Positions 51,955-60,350 of a stretch of DNA of 64,000 nt are shown piece after piece. The translations under genes and the position numbers were made by a program. This DNA is from Microbispora hainanensis (GTDB lineage Bacteria > Actinomycetota > Actinomycetes > Streptosporangiales > Streptosporangiaceae). The stretch lies in assembly GCF_006874475.1 (NCBI RefSeq), contig NZ_VIRM01000009.1, positions 62,001 to 126,000 of the forward strand. The letters are read 5' to 3'. Position 1 is the first letter of the stretch. Each line of letters begins with the position of its first letter. Below the pieces are notes generated by a model. That model was not told the DNA's origin, did not search any database, and saw only the letters and a program-made list of their open reading frames with translations.

Positions 51955-52865
51955 GAGTCACTCTCCTGGTCACGCCCCTGGCCGCCCATCTGGACCCGAA
52001 GGAAGAGGAAGGTCACCACGACGATGATCAGGGCGAGCACGGTCGCGATGGCCGAGCCGTAGCCGACGTTGACCTTCTCGAAGAAGTTCAGATAGGAGAA
52101 GTACGACGGCACCATCGTCGAGGAGCCGGGGCCTCCCCTGGTCAGCACGAAGATCGGCCCGAACACCTTCAGCGCCGCGATCGTGCAGGTCAGCAGCACC
52201 ACGAAGATCTCCGGCCGGATCTGCGGGATCGTGATGTGCCAGAACCTGCGCCACCACGAGGCTCCGTCGATCTCGGCCGCCTCGTAGAGGGAGGGATCGA
52301 CCCGCTGGAGCCCGGCCATGAAGATGACGACCGGGTAGCCGAGCTGGAACCACACCATGATCGCCATGACCGTCGCGAGCGCGATGTCGGGGTCGCCCAG
52401 CCAGTTGACCTTGATCCCGAAGATCTCGTTCACCGCGCCGTACGACGGGTGGAGCATCCAGCCCCACACCACGCCGGCCACCGCGACGGGCAGCACCTGC
52501 GGCAGGTAGAACGCCGCGCGCAGGGCCGAGGCCGTACGCCCGCCGAACCGCTTGGCGATGTAGTCGAACAGCGCGGCGGCGAGCACCAGGCCGATGATCG
52601 TCGGCACCACGGCCATCGCGATGATCAGTGCGACGTTGTGCTCGAAGGACGCCCAGAAACGCGCGTCCTTGAACAGCTTCGTGTAGTTGTCGAGCCCGAT
52701 CCAGGTGGGGGTGCCGACGCCGGACCAGCGGGTGAAGCTCGTCGCCACGTTCATCAGGAACGGGACGACGATGATCGCGAGGAACAGCACCAGGCTCGGA
52801 ACCAGGTAGAGCCAGTAGCCGCCCCTCCCGCGCGGGCGGGCCGCGCCCGCGACGGGTGGTGCCAT
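51951..52865 (-). CDS. Carbohydrate ABC transporter permease (MalF-like)
   Basis: The 304-residue protein has six hydrophobic segments, the first at about residues 17-40. The EAA loop SLYEAAEIDGASWWRRFWHITIPQIRP is present. The N-terminal tail has a basic RGRGG stretch. The start ATG 52865 lies 117 nt downstream of the binding-protein stop, with a hairpin in that gap that may lower permease expression relative to the binding protein. Confidence 0.93.
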   Translation of the reverse strand: MAPPVAGAARPRGRGGYWLYLVPSLVLFLAIIVVPFLMNVATSFTRWSGVGTPTWIGLDNYTKLFKDARFWASFEHNVALIIAMAVVPTIIGLVLAAALFDYIAKRFGGRTASALRAAFYLPQVLPVAVAGVVWGWMLHPSYGAVNEIFGIKVNWLGDPDIALATVMAIMVWFQLGYPVVIFMAGLQRVDPSLYEAAEIDGASWWRRFWHITIPQIRPEIFVVLLTCTIAALKVFGPIFVLTRGGPGSSTMVPSYFSYLNFFEKVNVGYGSAIATVLALIIVVVTFLFLRVQMGGQGRDQESDS

Positions 52866-52940
52866 GTGTGCAGACCTTTCCGGAAGGGGACCGGCGGCGG
52901 AGACCGGTCAGGTAGCCCCGCCGCCGGGGTCGGGGGGAGA

Positions 52941-52975
52941 GCGGGTCCCGCCGTGCTCAGGTCACCGGGATCCGC
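52941..52975 (-). promoter_or_regulatory. Intra-operon hairpin between binding-protein and permease genes
   Basis: GCGGGTCCCG and CGGGATCCGC pair over 10 bp (one G-T type mismatch) around a 15-nt loop, 7 bp past the binding-protein stop. Such hairpins often stabilise the binding-protein mRNA or partly terminate transcription before permease genes. Confidence 0.5.
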
Positions 52976-52981
52976 CCGTCA

Positions 52982-54295
52982 CTAGTTGCCGATGTCGGCC
53001 AGGTTGTCGTTGTACGGCTGGGCGATCTCGTCCAGGACCTCCTCGGGCTTCTTGCTGCCGTTGATCAGTTCCTGGATGCCGGCGACGAGCACGTCGTAGT
53101 AGCCGGGAGCCGGCCAGTCAGGGTAGAAGGCCAGGCCGTCCTGCGTCGAGAGCTTGTTGAAGTTCTCGATGAGCTCCTTGTTCCGCGCGTCGGTGATCGC
53201 CGCTGGGTCGGCCGCGACCGGGACACCGCCCGAGTTGCCGAGCAGGTTCTGGATCTCCTTCTTCATCGTGATGTCGATGAAGTCGTAGGCGAGGTCCTTG
53301 TTCTCGGACTTCTCCGGCACGACCCAGATGTTGCCGCTGGATCCGGGGGCGAACTGGCCGGGCCACAGGAACGAGCCCCACTCGAAGTCCTTGATCTCCT
53401 GCTGCATGCGGCCGAACCACCAGCTGCCCGACACCATGATCGGATACTTGCCGCCGATGAACGCCACGCCCATGTCCTCGGCCTTCATGCCGGCCGAGTC
53501 CTTGCCGATGTAGCCCTTCTTCACCCAGTCCGAGATGGTCTGCGCGGCGTAGGTGAACTCGGGACCGTGGAAGTCGACCTTGCCCTTGTAGAGCTCGAAG
53601 GAGTCGATCCAGGCACGGTTGGCCTTGTTCAGCGCGAGCAGGTAGAACAGCTGCTGGGCCGGATATTCGGCGCCCGCCGTCGCGATCGGCGTGGTGCCCT
53701 TCTTCGCGAACGCGTCGAGCGCGGCGGTGAACTCGTCGAACGTGGTGGGCACCTTGATGCCCGCCTTATCGAACATGTCCTTGTTGTAGTAGACCATCAC
53801 GTACTCGCCGTAGTTCGGCACGCCGAACCACTTGCCCGAGCCCATGATGCCGCGCTCGTCATACTTCGCGGTGGTCTGCAGCGACGGGCTGAGCAGCTTG
53901 TCCCAGCCGCGCTTGGTGGCCTCCTCGGTCAGGTCGGTGAGCAGACCTTGCTTGGACAGCAGGCCCGCGGTGGCGTTGCCCTTGTTGTACTCCATGATGT
54001 CCGGGGCCTGGTCGGAGTTGAGGACCATGCCCGCGGTCTTCTGGATCTGCTCGAAGCCCTTCTCCTCGAACTTCACCTTGACGCCGGGGTGGCCGGCCTC
54101 GAAGTCCTTCATCGCCTGCGCCCAGGCGGTGCCCATGGCGCTGTTGCCGGTCTCGTAGTGCCAGAGGGTGAGGGTCCTGCCCTCCGCGGAGCCGCCGCTG
54201 CCACCCGAACTATCCGAAGAGGAACCGCCGCACGCGGTGAGCGCGAGCGCGGCCGCGGCCAGCGCCGCCACCACGCTCCTGCCTACTCTGAACAT
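52982..54295 (-). CDS. Sugar ABC transporter substrate-binding lipoprotein
   Basis: The 437-residue product has lipoprotein signal SVVAALAAAALALTACGG (lipid Cys22) and a Ser/Gly-rich linker. The family-1 solute-binding fold follows (TLTLWHYETGNSAMGTAWAQ, PDIMEYNKGNATAGLLSKQG, WFGVPNYGEYVMVYYNKDMF). Start ATG 54295 has GGAG 8 nt upstream and overlaps the GH31 coding end by 13 bp. It delivers oligosaccharides to the permeases at 51115-52865. Ligand by context: xylosides or xyloglucan-type oligosaccharides (inference from the GH31 neighbour). Confidence 0.92.
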   Translation of the reverse strand: MFRVGRSVVAALAAAALALTACGGSSSDSSGGSGGSAEGRTLTLWHYETGNSAMGTAWAQAMKDFEAGHPGVKVKFEEKGFEQIQKTAGMVLNSDQAPDIMEYNKGNATAGLLSKQGLLTDLTEEATKRGWDKLLSPSLQTTAKYDERGIMGSGKWFGVPNYGEYVMVYYNKDMFDKAGIKVPTTFDEFTAALDAFAKKGTTPIATAGAEYPAQQLFYLLALNKANRAWIDSFELYKGKVDFHGPEFTYAAQTISDWVKKGYIGKDSAGMKAEDMGVAFIGGKYPIMVSGSWWFGRMQQEIKDFEWGSFLWPGQFAPGSSGNIWVVPEKSENKDLAYDFIDITMKKEIQNLLGNSGGVPVAADPAAITDARNKELIENFNKLSTQDGLAFYPDWPAPGYYDVLVAGIQELINGSKKPEEVLDEIAQPYNDNLADIGN

Positions 54296-56598
54296 GGTCT
54301 TTCTCCAGGGGGTTTCTCGTTGATGACGACCGGGGCGCCGGGGCCGACGAACTCGACGCCGTCGATCTGCTTGGGGCCCTCGGCGGTGACGACCAGCCGG
54401 TCGCCGTCCCGCACCGCCGTGACCGTCGTGTCCCCGTCCAGGTCCCTGATCGTCGTACGGCTCTCGCGCTCCGGCAGGCCGAAGGCGAGCAGCGAGACCC
54501 GTGGGGCGTCGGCCACCGTGTCGCCCGGCTCGGTGACCGGGATCAGCGAGCCGTGCCGTACGAACAGGGGGATCTGGTCGAGCGGCGGCGACACCGTGAC
54601 GTAACGCCCGCCGTCGACGGCCTCCCCCGTCCAGTAGTCCACCCACACCCCCGAGGGCAGGTAGACCTTCCGGGTGCCGTCGGCGGAGGTCATCGGGGCG
54701 ACGAGCAGGTCGGTGCCGAGAAGGTACTGCAGGTCCGCCTGCCAGGCCACCGGGTCGTCCGGGTAGTCGACGCACAGGGCGCGCAGGATCGGCGCGCCCG
54801 TCTCGGCCGCGGTGACGGCCGCCGAATAGATGTACGGCATGAGCCGGTAGCGCAGCCGCAGCGCCTCGATGGCGGCCTGCTCGGCGTGCGGCGGGAACTC
54901 CCAGGGCTCCCGCGTGGTCGTGCCGTGGAACCGCACGAGCGGGGACAGCGCGGCGAACTGCGACCAGCGGATGTAGAGGTCCGGGCTGGGCGTGCCGCTG
55001 AAGCCGCCCGCGTCGTGGCTCCAGAACGGGATGCCGGACAGGCCGTGCGAGAGGCCGCCCCTGATCGTGCTGCCCATCGCGGGGTAGGTCGTGTCGGAGT
55101 CTCCGCTCCACTGGGCCGAGTGGCGCTGGCCGCCGAGGTAGGACGAGCGGGCCCAGACCAGGCCGTGCCCGTTCACCTCGCGGGTCACGTCCGAGACGAT
55201 GTCGTTGAACAGCAGCGCGTAGACGTTGTGCAGCTCGGTGCCGGTCATGCCGTTGAAGGCCACGGCGTCGGCGGGCACCCCCTCGGCGAAGTCGGTCTTG
55301 AACGCCGCCACGCCCTCGCGCAGGCGCTCGCGCAGCAGGCCCTTGAACCACTCCACCGCCTCCGGATTGGTGAAGTCCACGATGCCGCAGGCGGGGTAGG
55401 AGCCGTGCCAGGTGTCGGCGACGTACGTCTCGCCGCCGGGCCGCTTGAGGAAGTAGCCCTTCTCCGCGGCCTCCGCGAAGGCCGGGCTGAGGTGCGAGAT
55501 GTAGGAGTTCATCCAGAGGCAGACCTTGAAGCCCTGCTCCTTGAGCGTGGCCAGCATGCCCGCCGGGTCGGGGAACGTCTCGGGGTCCCACTGGAGATCC
55601 GACCAGTGCCCGTCCGCCTGCCAGTAGCAGTCGAGGTGGAGCACGTCACACGGGATGCCCCGCTCCCTGATCTTCCTGGCCCGATCCAGCACGCGTTCCT
55701 GGCTGTCGCGGAAGAAGCCCGAGGAGATCCAGGTGCCGAACGCCCACTTCGGCGGCAGCTCGGGCCGGCAGGTCAGCCCGTCGAACCGGTCGAGGACCTC
55801 GGCGGGGGTCGGTCCCGCGATCACGTAGTAGTCGATCAGGTCGTCGGGCACGATGATCTGCACGGCGCTGTGCGTCGACTGGCACACGTCGAACTCCACC
55901 GGCGTGCCGCTGTCGACGCAGATGCCGTACCCCCTGCTGGACAGGTAGAAGGGCACGTTCTTGTACGCGCGCTGCGACTCGGCGCCGAACGCGTCGAAGT
56001 TCCACATGAGCGGGCGCTGGCCGCGCTTGTCGAGCGGCGTGAACGACTCGCCGAAACCGCCGAACGCCTCGTCCGCCGGGGCCGCGAACGTGTCGTGGTA
56101 GGCGACGGGGGCGCCGTCCAGCGTCGAGCGGCCGAACGGCAGCGTGCGCAGCCGGCCGCTGATGTCGGGGTGGCCCGGGTCCTGCTCCACCAGCGTCCGG
56201 CCGGCCCGGTCGGTGAAGCGCAGCTTCCAGGGGTTCAGCCGCACCTCGGCCCGCAGCGACCCGGCGTCGACCACCACGCGGCTGTGGCTCGCCTCCACGA
56301 CGGCCCCGCCGTACTCCCCGGGGGCGACCATCGAGATCGCGCGGGAAGACCGGGTGCGCGCGTCGGGGTCCTCCGACAGGCGCACCCGGATCACCCCCTC
56401 ACCCGCGACCGTGATCTGCACGACGAGCGTCTCCTCGGCCGAGGTGGAGCCCTTGAGCGTCACGCCCTGCCCGTCGAAGGCCACCACCTCCGCGCTGGTC
56501 AGCGCGGACAGGCCCTCCTCACCCGGCTCGCGCACCGGAAGCTCTGGAGGATCCGCCACGAAGAACTCGCGCGCGATCAATGGGGGACGGTACGGCAT
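54283..56598 (-). CDS. GH31 alpha-glycosidase, alpha-xylosidase-like
   Basis: The 771-residue cytoplasmic enzyme has an N-terminal beta-sandwich with FGGFGESFTPLDKRGQ. The catalytic barrel has PPKWAFGTWISSGFF and DVLHLDCYWQADGHWSD. The nucleophile Asp (about residue 432) is in AAFKTDFAEGVP, and ARSSYLGGQRHSAQWSGDSD contains the acid/base region. GGLSHGLSGIPFWSHDAGGF follows. FKTDFxE and the substrate-site pattern resemble YicI/XylS-type alpha-xylosidases more than maltases. Start ATG 56598 has GGAG 7 nt upstream; the frame from 56664 runs through the promoter region. It is first gene of the operon with the ABC importer and secreted GH3, consistent with isoprimeverose or xyloglucan-oligosaccharide use. 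Confidence 0.88.
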   Translation of the reverse strand: MPYRPPLIAREFFVADPPELPVREPGEEGLSALTSAEVVAFDGQGVTLKGSTSAEETLVVQITVAGEGVIRVRLSEDPDARTRSSRAISMVAPGEYGGAVVEASHSRVVVDAGSLRAEVRLNPWKLRFTDRAGRTLVEQDPGHPDISGRLRTLPFGRSTLDGAPVAYHDTFAAPADEAFGGFGESFTPLDKRGQRPLMWNFDAFGAESQRAYKNVPFYLSSRGYGICVDSGTPVEFDVCQSTHSAVQIIVPDDLIDYYVIAGPTPAEVLDRFDGLTCRPELPPKWAFGTWISSGFFRDSQERVLDRARKIRERGIPCDVLHLDCYWQADGHWSDLQWDPETFPDPAGMLATLKEQGFKVCLWMNSYISHLSPAFAEAAEKGYFLKRPGGETYVADTWHGSYPACGIVDFTNPEAVEWFKGLLRERLREGVAAFKTDFAEGVPADAVAFNGMTGTELHNVYALLFNDIVSDVTREVNGHGLVWARSSYLGGQRHSAQWSGDSDTTYPAMGSTIRGGLSHGLSGIPFWSHDAGGFSGTPSPDLYIRWSQFAALSPLVRFHGTTTREPWEFPPHAEQAAIEALRLRYRLMPYIYSAAVTAAETGAPILRALCVDYPDDPVAWQADLQYLLGTDLLVAPMTSADGTRKVYLPSGVWVDYWTGEAVDGGRYVTVSPPLDQIPLFVRHGSLIPVTEPGDTVADAPRVSLLAFGLPERESRTTIRDLDGDTTVTAVRDGDRLVVTAEGPKQIDGVEFVGPGAPVVINEKPPGERPCSE

Positions 56599-56628
56599 TG
56601 CGGCACTCCATCGGCTCATCCGGCGATT

Positions 56629-56700
56629 TGGAGTTAGTTTGCCGTCCATCCCAACAAAGGTCAATGGGTTAGCAGGGCTCCAGATTTGTCCAAGTAATTC
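56629..56700 (-). promoter_or_regulatory. Promoter/operator region of the GH31 operon
   Basis: On the minus strand a TTGACC lies 17-18 bp before CAAACT. Between and over them are half-sites CTTTGTTG and CAAACTAA, which resemble those of the candidate ROK operator at 41437. Alternative -35/-10 pairs exist (TTGGAC...TAACCC). No LacI-type central-CG palindrome is present. Weak evidence for ROK control. Confidence 0.35.
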
Positions 56701-56755
56701 CTATTTATGTCCGTTTGGGGTAATGTGACCGCAATTCCCCGTCTAGGTAGGTGAC

Positions 56756-56992
56756 ATGGACAGGTTCGTACACGTGATGCCACTCGACGACGTGATCGAC
56801 CACGAGGGCAGCCCCGAGTGTGTCTGCGGCCCGGGCGGGCAGCCCGTCACCGCCGCCGACCTCGGCGAGCCGGTCCCGCACACGGAGCGCGAAGCGGTCA
56901 TCCTCGGCTGGCCCCACCCCGCCGTCGGCGTGATCTACCAGCACCACCCGCTCAGCCCCTGCCACGAGTGGGAAGCCGTCCCCGAGTCCTGA
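56756..56992 (+). CDS. Small hypothetical protein with HEGSPECVCGP motif
   Basis: The 78-residue acidic protein has a DHEGSPECVCGPG motif near residue 15. This resembles the H-D-x-S-x-x-C-x-C-G-P motif of small actinobacterial and actinophage proteins of unknown function. The end is Trp/His-rich (GWPHPAVGVIYQHHPLSPCHEW). Start ATG 56756 has AGGTGAC just upstream. Regulatory or metal-binding roles are possible but not supported. Confidence 0.6.
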   Translation: MDRFVHVMPLDDVIDHEGSPECVCGPGGQPVTAADLGEPVPHTEREAVILGWPHPAVGVIYQHHPLSPCHEWEAVPES

Positions 56993-57074
56993 CCCCGCCC
57001 AGTAAAGCCGCCAATCACCGCCATTTTCGAGAACACGCGGTAATCGACTGACAACAATCAGTAACGTCTCCGTC

Positions 57075-57962
57075 ATGCCCGGTATTGATCACGAGATGCC
57101 GCTCGAACTCATCCGCAACCGGCCGGAGACCGCCCTGGAGCTGCTGCGCTGCGCGCAGGAGGTCGACATCCCGCCGCACGCCACCGCCCGCCTGGAGACG
57201 GTCGACTGCACTCAGACGCCGATAGAGTTCCGCGCCGATTCGGTGGTGGTGCTCCGGGACGAGACCGGAGCGGCGTTGATGGCCGTCATCGTGGAGGTGC
57301 AGCTCCGCAGAGATCTCGGCAAGCGCTTCAGCTGGCCGGTCTACGTCACGACGCTGCGGTCCCAGCACAGGTGCGACACCGTGCTGCTGGTCATCTGCCC
57401 TGACCGGTCGATCGCCCGATGGTGCGAGAGAGCCATCAAGCTGGGCCCGAGCGGCGTCATCACGCCACTGGCGATCGACCCCGGCCGCGTGCCCCTGATC
57501 ACCGACCCCGACCAGGCCCGCGCCTGCCCGGAGCTCGCGGTGCTCTCGGCGGTGGCGCATCCGGAGGAGGCCGAGGACGGCCCCGCACTGGAAGCCATGC
57601 TGGCAGGGTTGAAGACCCTGGATCGGGAGCACAGGAACCTATATTTGAACTACGTGTTCAGATCGCTACCCGAAGTGACGATCAAGCGTCTGGAGGAGAT
57701 GGTGACCACCATTCGGGACTTCGAGGACCTCGGCAAGAAGTACTTCTCCCACTGGGTGGCGGAAGGCGAAGCGAAGGGCGAGGCCAAGGGCGAGGCGAAG
57801 GGCGAGGCGAAGGCGATTCTCCTCGTGCTCGACTCCCGCCGTCTGGAGGTCTCGGACGACGCGCGCGAACGGATCCAGCGATGCGAGGACACGAACCAAC
57901 TGGACGCCTGGGCCAGCAAGGTCGGCATCATCACCTCGGTCGAGGAACTGTTCGCCGAGTAG
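57075..57962 (+). CDS. PD-(D/E)XK nuclease-fold protein (actinobacterial Rpn-like)
   Basis: The 295-residue protein starts with EMPLELIRNRPETALELL and continues to the nuclease-like core EFRADSVVVL (D55) and AVIVEVQLRRD (E74-x-Q76), then RFSWPVYVTTLRSQHRCDTVLLVICPD. The D...E-x-Q pattern is that of a PD-(D/E)XK fold. The C-terminal part has four GEAK repeats, then LLVLDSRRLEVSDDARERIQRC, as in Rpn/transposase-associated proteins. It is a conserved, multi-copy family of actinobacteria with unknown substrate. Start ATG 57075. A clear terminator follows. Confidence 0.75.
   Translation: MPGIDHEMPLELIRNRPETALELLRCAQEVDIPPHATARLETVDCTQTPIEFRADSVVVLRDETGAALMAVIVEVQLRRDLGKRFSWPVYVTTLRSQHRCDTVLLVICPDRSIARWCERAIKLGPSGVITPLAIDPGRVPLITDPDQARACPELAVLSAVAHPEEAEDGPALEAMLAGLKTLDREHRNLYLNYVFRSLPEVTIKRLEEMVTTIRDFEDLGKKYFSHWVAEGEAKGEAKGEAKGEAKAILLVLDSRRLEVSDDARERIQRCEDTNQLDAWASKVGIITSVEELFAE
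57765..57812. repeat. Four 12-bp units encoding GEAK
   Basis: Four consecutive 12-bp units of the form GGCGAGGCGAAG (units 1 and 2 with one change each) encode Gly-Glu-Ala-Lys four times in the PD-(D/E)XK protein, forming a charged helical linker. Confidence 0.9.
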
Positions 57963-57984
57963 TTCTCCGGCCTGTCGGCACCGC

Positions 57985-58012
57985 CCCGCCAGACACCGAG
58001 GTGCCTGGCGGG
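57985..58012 (+). terminator. Terminator hairpin of the PD-(D/E)XK gene
   Basis: CCCGCCAG and CTGGCGGG form an 8-bp stem, continued above one mismatch by CACC/GGTG with a GA loop. It begins 22 nt past the stop. Confidence 0.7.
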
Positions 58013-58138
58013 CCGCCTGGCTCGCGGAGGTGGCCGGATATCCGGGGTACGGCCCGGCGGACGGCAGCGGAAATCTCCCGGATCGGATCAGACCCCCGGC
58101 ACCGCGCCGCAGGTCAGGTGCGGCACGACGCCAGGGCG

Positions 58139-60145
58139 TCAGGTGCGGACGACCACCACGCCTCCCGCCGGCACCGTCGCCGAGCCGTCGTACGCCGCGC
58201 CGTCGAGCACGCCGGCGCCGGTCACCCCGTCGACCGTCACCGGCGCGTCCGCGTGGTTGATGAGGAACAGGTGGTCACCCCTGCGTACGAGCTCCAGCGT
58301 GTCGGGCAGCCCGCGCGGCCGGGAGACGCCCGCGTGGTCGAGCACCTCGGCGACGAGGTCGCGCAGGCCCGACTCGCCGTCGAGGGCGGTGGAGACATAC
58401 CAGGCGCTGCCTGCTCCGAGGTCGTGCCGGGTGACGGCGGGATGCCCCGCGTCGGGGCCGTCGGCGAACTCGCGTACGGCTTCCGCCCCCGCGAGCCGTA
58501 CGCGCTCGGACCAGATCCGGCCCGTCGCCGCGGGCTGCGACACTTCCGGCGACCCCGGCGAGCGCAGCATCACGGTCTCGTGTTCGCGGAGCGGGTGGAA
58601 CTCCTCGACGGCCACGCCGAGCACGTCGCGCAGCGCCCCGGGATACGGCCCCGGGTGGATGGTGTCATTCTCGTCCACGATGCCGGAGAAGTACGACACG
58701 AGCAGGTGGCCGCCCGCCTCCACGTAGAGGTGCAGGTTCTTCGCCGCCGCCTCGGCGAGCAGGTAGGAGCTGGGCGCGACGACCAGCCGGTACGGCGACA
58801 GGTCGGCCGACGAGTGCACGAAGTCGACGGTGACGTGCTCGCGCCACAGCGCCTCGTAGTAGGCCTCTATCCGTTCCCGGAAGCGCAGGTCGGCCGAGGG
58901 ACGCCACTCGAATTCGAGCGCCCAGTAGGACTCCCAGTCCCACACCACGGCGACCTCGGCCGTCACCCGCGCGCCCCTGACCTCCGCCAGTGCGCGCAGG
59001 TCCGCGCCGAGCGCCACCACGTCGCGCCAGATCCGGGAGTCGGTGCCGGCGTGCGGCACCATCGCCGAGTGGAACTTCTCCGCGCCATATCGGGAGGCGC
59101 GCCACTGGAAGAACATCGCCGAGTCCGAGCCGCGCGCCACGTGGGCGAGGGTGTTGCGGCGCATCTCCCCCGGCCGTTTCGCCAGGTTGCGCGGCTGCCA
59201 GTTGACCGCGCCCGTCGAGTGTTCCATCAGCATCCACGGACGGCCCCCGGCCACCGACCGGGTGAGGTCGGCGGCCATGGCGAGCTCGATGTGCGGGTCG
59301 GCGCGGGCCGAGTCGAGGTAGTGGTCGTTGGCCACGACGTCGACCTCCGCCGCCCAGCGCCAGTAGTCCATGGGCTTGCAGTTGGGGATCATGAAGTTGG
59401 TCGTGACGGGCAGGTCGCTGAACCGCCGGATCGTGTCGCGCTCCCTGCGGAAGCAGGCGATGTGGGCGTCGACCGAGAACCGCATGAAGTCGAGCTGGAG
59501 CCCGGTGAGCAGGCCCACCGGCGCGGCGACGGGCGGCTCGACCTCGTCGAACGAGCCGTAGGTCAGCCCCCAGAAGGTGGTGCCCCAGGCGGCGTTGAGC
59601 GCGCCCACGTCTCCGTACCTCTCGCGCAGCCAGGCGCGGAACGCCTCGGTCGACGTCGCGCAGTAGCAGTGGGCGTTGGCCCAGCCGTATTCGTTGTGCA
59701 CGTGCCACATCGCCACGGCGGGGTGGGCGGCGTACCGCGCGGCCAGGGCGGCGACGACCCGCTCGGACGCGGCGGCGTAGTCGGGCGAGCTCGGGCAGAA
59801 GCTGTGCCGCGAGCCGCCGCCGAGCACGTGGCCCTCCCTGTCCACGAGGCGGCTGCCGGGGTAACGGCGGCGGAACCACGTGGGCGGCGATGAGGTGGGG
59901 GTGGCGAGGTCGGCGTACACCCCGGCCGAGTGGAGCAGGTCGAGGATCCGGTCGAGCCGGGAGAAGTCGTACTCGCCCTCCCGCGGCTCGATCAGTCCCC
60001 AGTTGAAGACGCCGACGGTGACCAGGGTGACCCCGGCCTCGCGCATCAGGCGGACGTCCTCCCGCCACACCTCTTCCGGCCACTGCTCGGGGTTGTAGTC
60101 CCCGCCGTAGGCGAGCCCCTCGGGCAGGACGGGATATCCGGGCAC
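58139..60145 (-). CDS. GH42 beta-galactosidase
   Basis: The 668-residue cytoplasmic enzyme starts PGYPVLPEGLAYGGDYNPEQWP. The acid/base is E152 in WHVHNEYG and the nucleophile E308 in WMLMEHSTGAVNW. The barrel is followed by the GH42 trimerisation domain (GARVTAEVAVVWDWESYWALE) and a small beta domain at the end. Start GTG 60145 has GGGGGAG directly upstream; the longer frame to 60232 runs through the operator. It is divergent from the sugar ABC operon at 60351, which ends with a LacI gene, so it probably hydrolyses imported beta-galactosides or galacto-oligosaccharides. Confidence 0.93.
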   Translation of the reverse strand: MPGYPVLPEGLAYGGDYNPEQWPEEVWREDVRLMREAGVTLVTVGVFNWGLIEPREGEYDFSRLDRILDLLHSAGVYADLATPTSSPPTWFRRRYPGSRLVDREGHVLGGGSRHSFCPSSPDYAAASERVVAALAARYAAHPAVAMWHVHNEYGWANAHCYCATSTEAFRAWLRERYGDVGALNAAWGTTFWGLTYGSFDEVEPPVAAPVGLLTGLQLDFMRFSVDAHIACFRRERDTIRRFSDLPVTTNFMIPNCKPMDYWRWAAEVDVVANDHYLDSARADPHIELAMAADLTRSVAGGRPWMLMEHSTGAVNWQPRNLAKRPGEMRRNTLAHVARGSDSAMFFQWRASRYGAEKFHSAMVPHAGTDSRIWRDVVALGADLRALAEVRGARVTAEVAVVWDWESYWALEFEWRPSADLRFRERIEAYYEALWREHVTVDFVHSSADLSPYRLVVAPSSYLLAEAAAKNLHLYVEAGGHLLVSYFSGIVDENDTIHPGPYPGALRDVLGVAVEEFHPLREHETVMLRSPGSPEVSQPAATGRIWSERVRLAGAEAVREFADGPDAGHPAVTRHDLGAGSAWYVSTALDGESGLRDLVAEVLDHAGVSRPRGLPDTLELVRRGDHLFLINHADAPVTVDGVTGAGVLDGAAYDGSATVPAGGVVVVRT

Positions 60146-60167
60146 GTCTCCCCCTCGATTCTGCTTC

Positions 60168-60181
60168 TGTGAACGTGCACA
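60168..60181. promoter_or_regulatory. LacI-type operator of GH42 gene
   Basis: TGTGAACGTGCACA is palindromic except at one pair and has a central CG. It lies 22 bp upstream of the GH42 start and overlaps a -10-like TACTGT on the minus strand (about 60178-60183). It shares the half-site TGTGAACG with the site at 60291. Confidence 0.7.
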
Positions 60182-60262
60182 GTAGCGCAGAACCGCCTCG
60201 CCGAGAAGGTAGGACCGATCTGTCCTGATCAACGCGGGTCGTTAACAACCGCGTAACGACCA

Positions 60263-60291
60263 TTGACAGCAAACCGGGCACCTTTCAGTCT
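60263..60291 (+). promoter_or_regulatory. Promoter of sugar ABC operon
   Basis: A perfect -35 TTGACA (60263-60268) and a -10-like CAGTCT (60286-60291) have a 17-nt spacer, 60 bp before the binding-protein start. The -10 is imperfect. The operator starts at its last base. Confidence 0.65.
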
Positions 60292-60304
60292 GTGAACGCT
60301 CCCA
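60291..60304. promoter_or_regulatory. LacI-type operator of ABC operon
   Basis: TGTGAACGCTCCCA is a degenerate central-CG palindrome sharing its left half (TGTGAACG) with the GH42 operator. It is placed at the expected transcription start, where a bound repressor would block initiation. Confidence 0.65.
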
Positions 60305-60350
60305 GACGTTCCAGCCTCCTGTCCCCCTCCCCATCCGCCTGGAGGAACAT

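Noticed and set aside
57075-57962. Transposase or mobile element
   Set aside because: The family is sometimes labelled transposase-associated, but there are no terminal inverted repeats, target duplications or DDE motif. PD-(D/E)XK fold with unknown role is the safer call.
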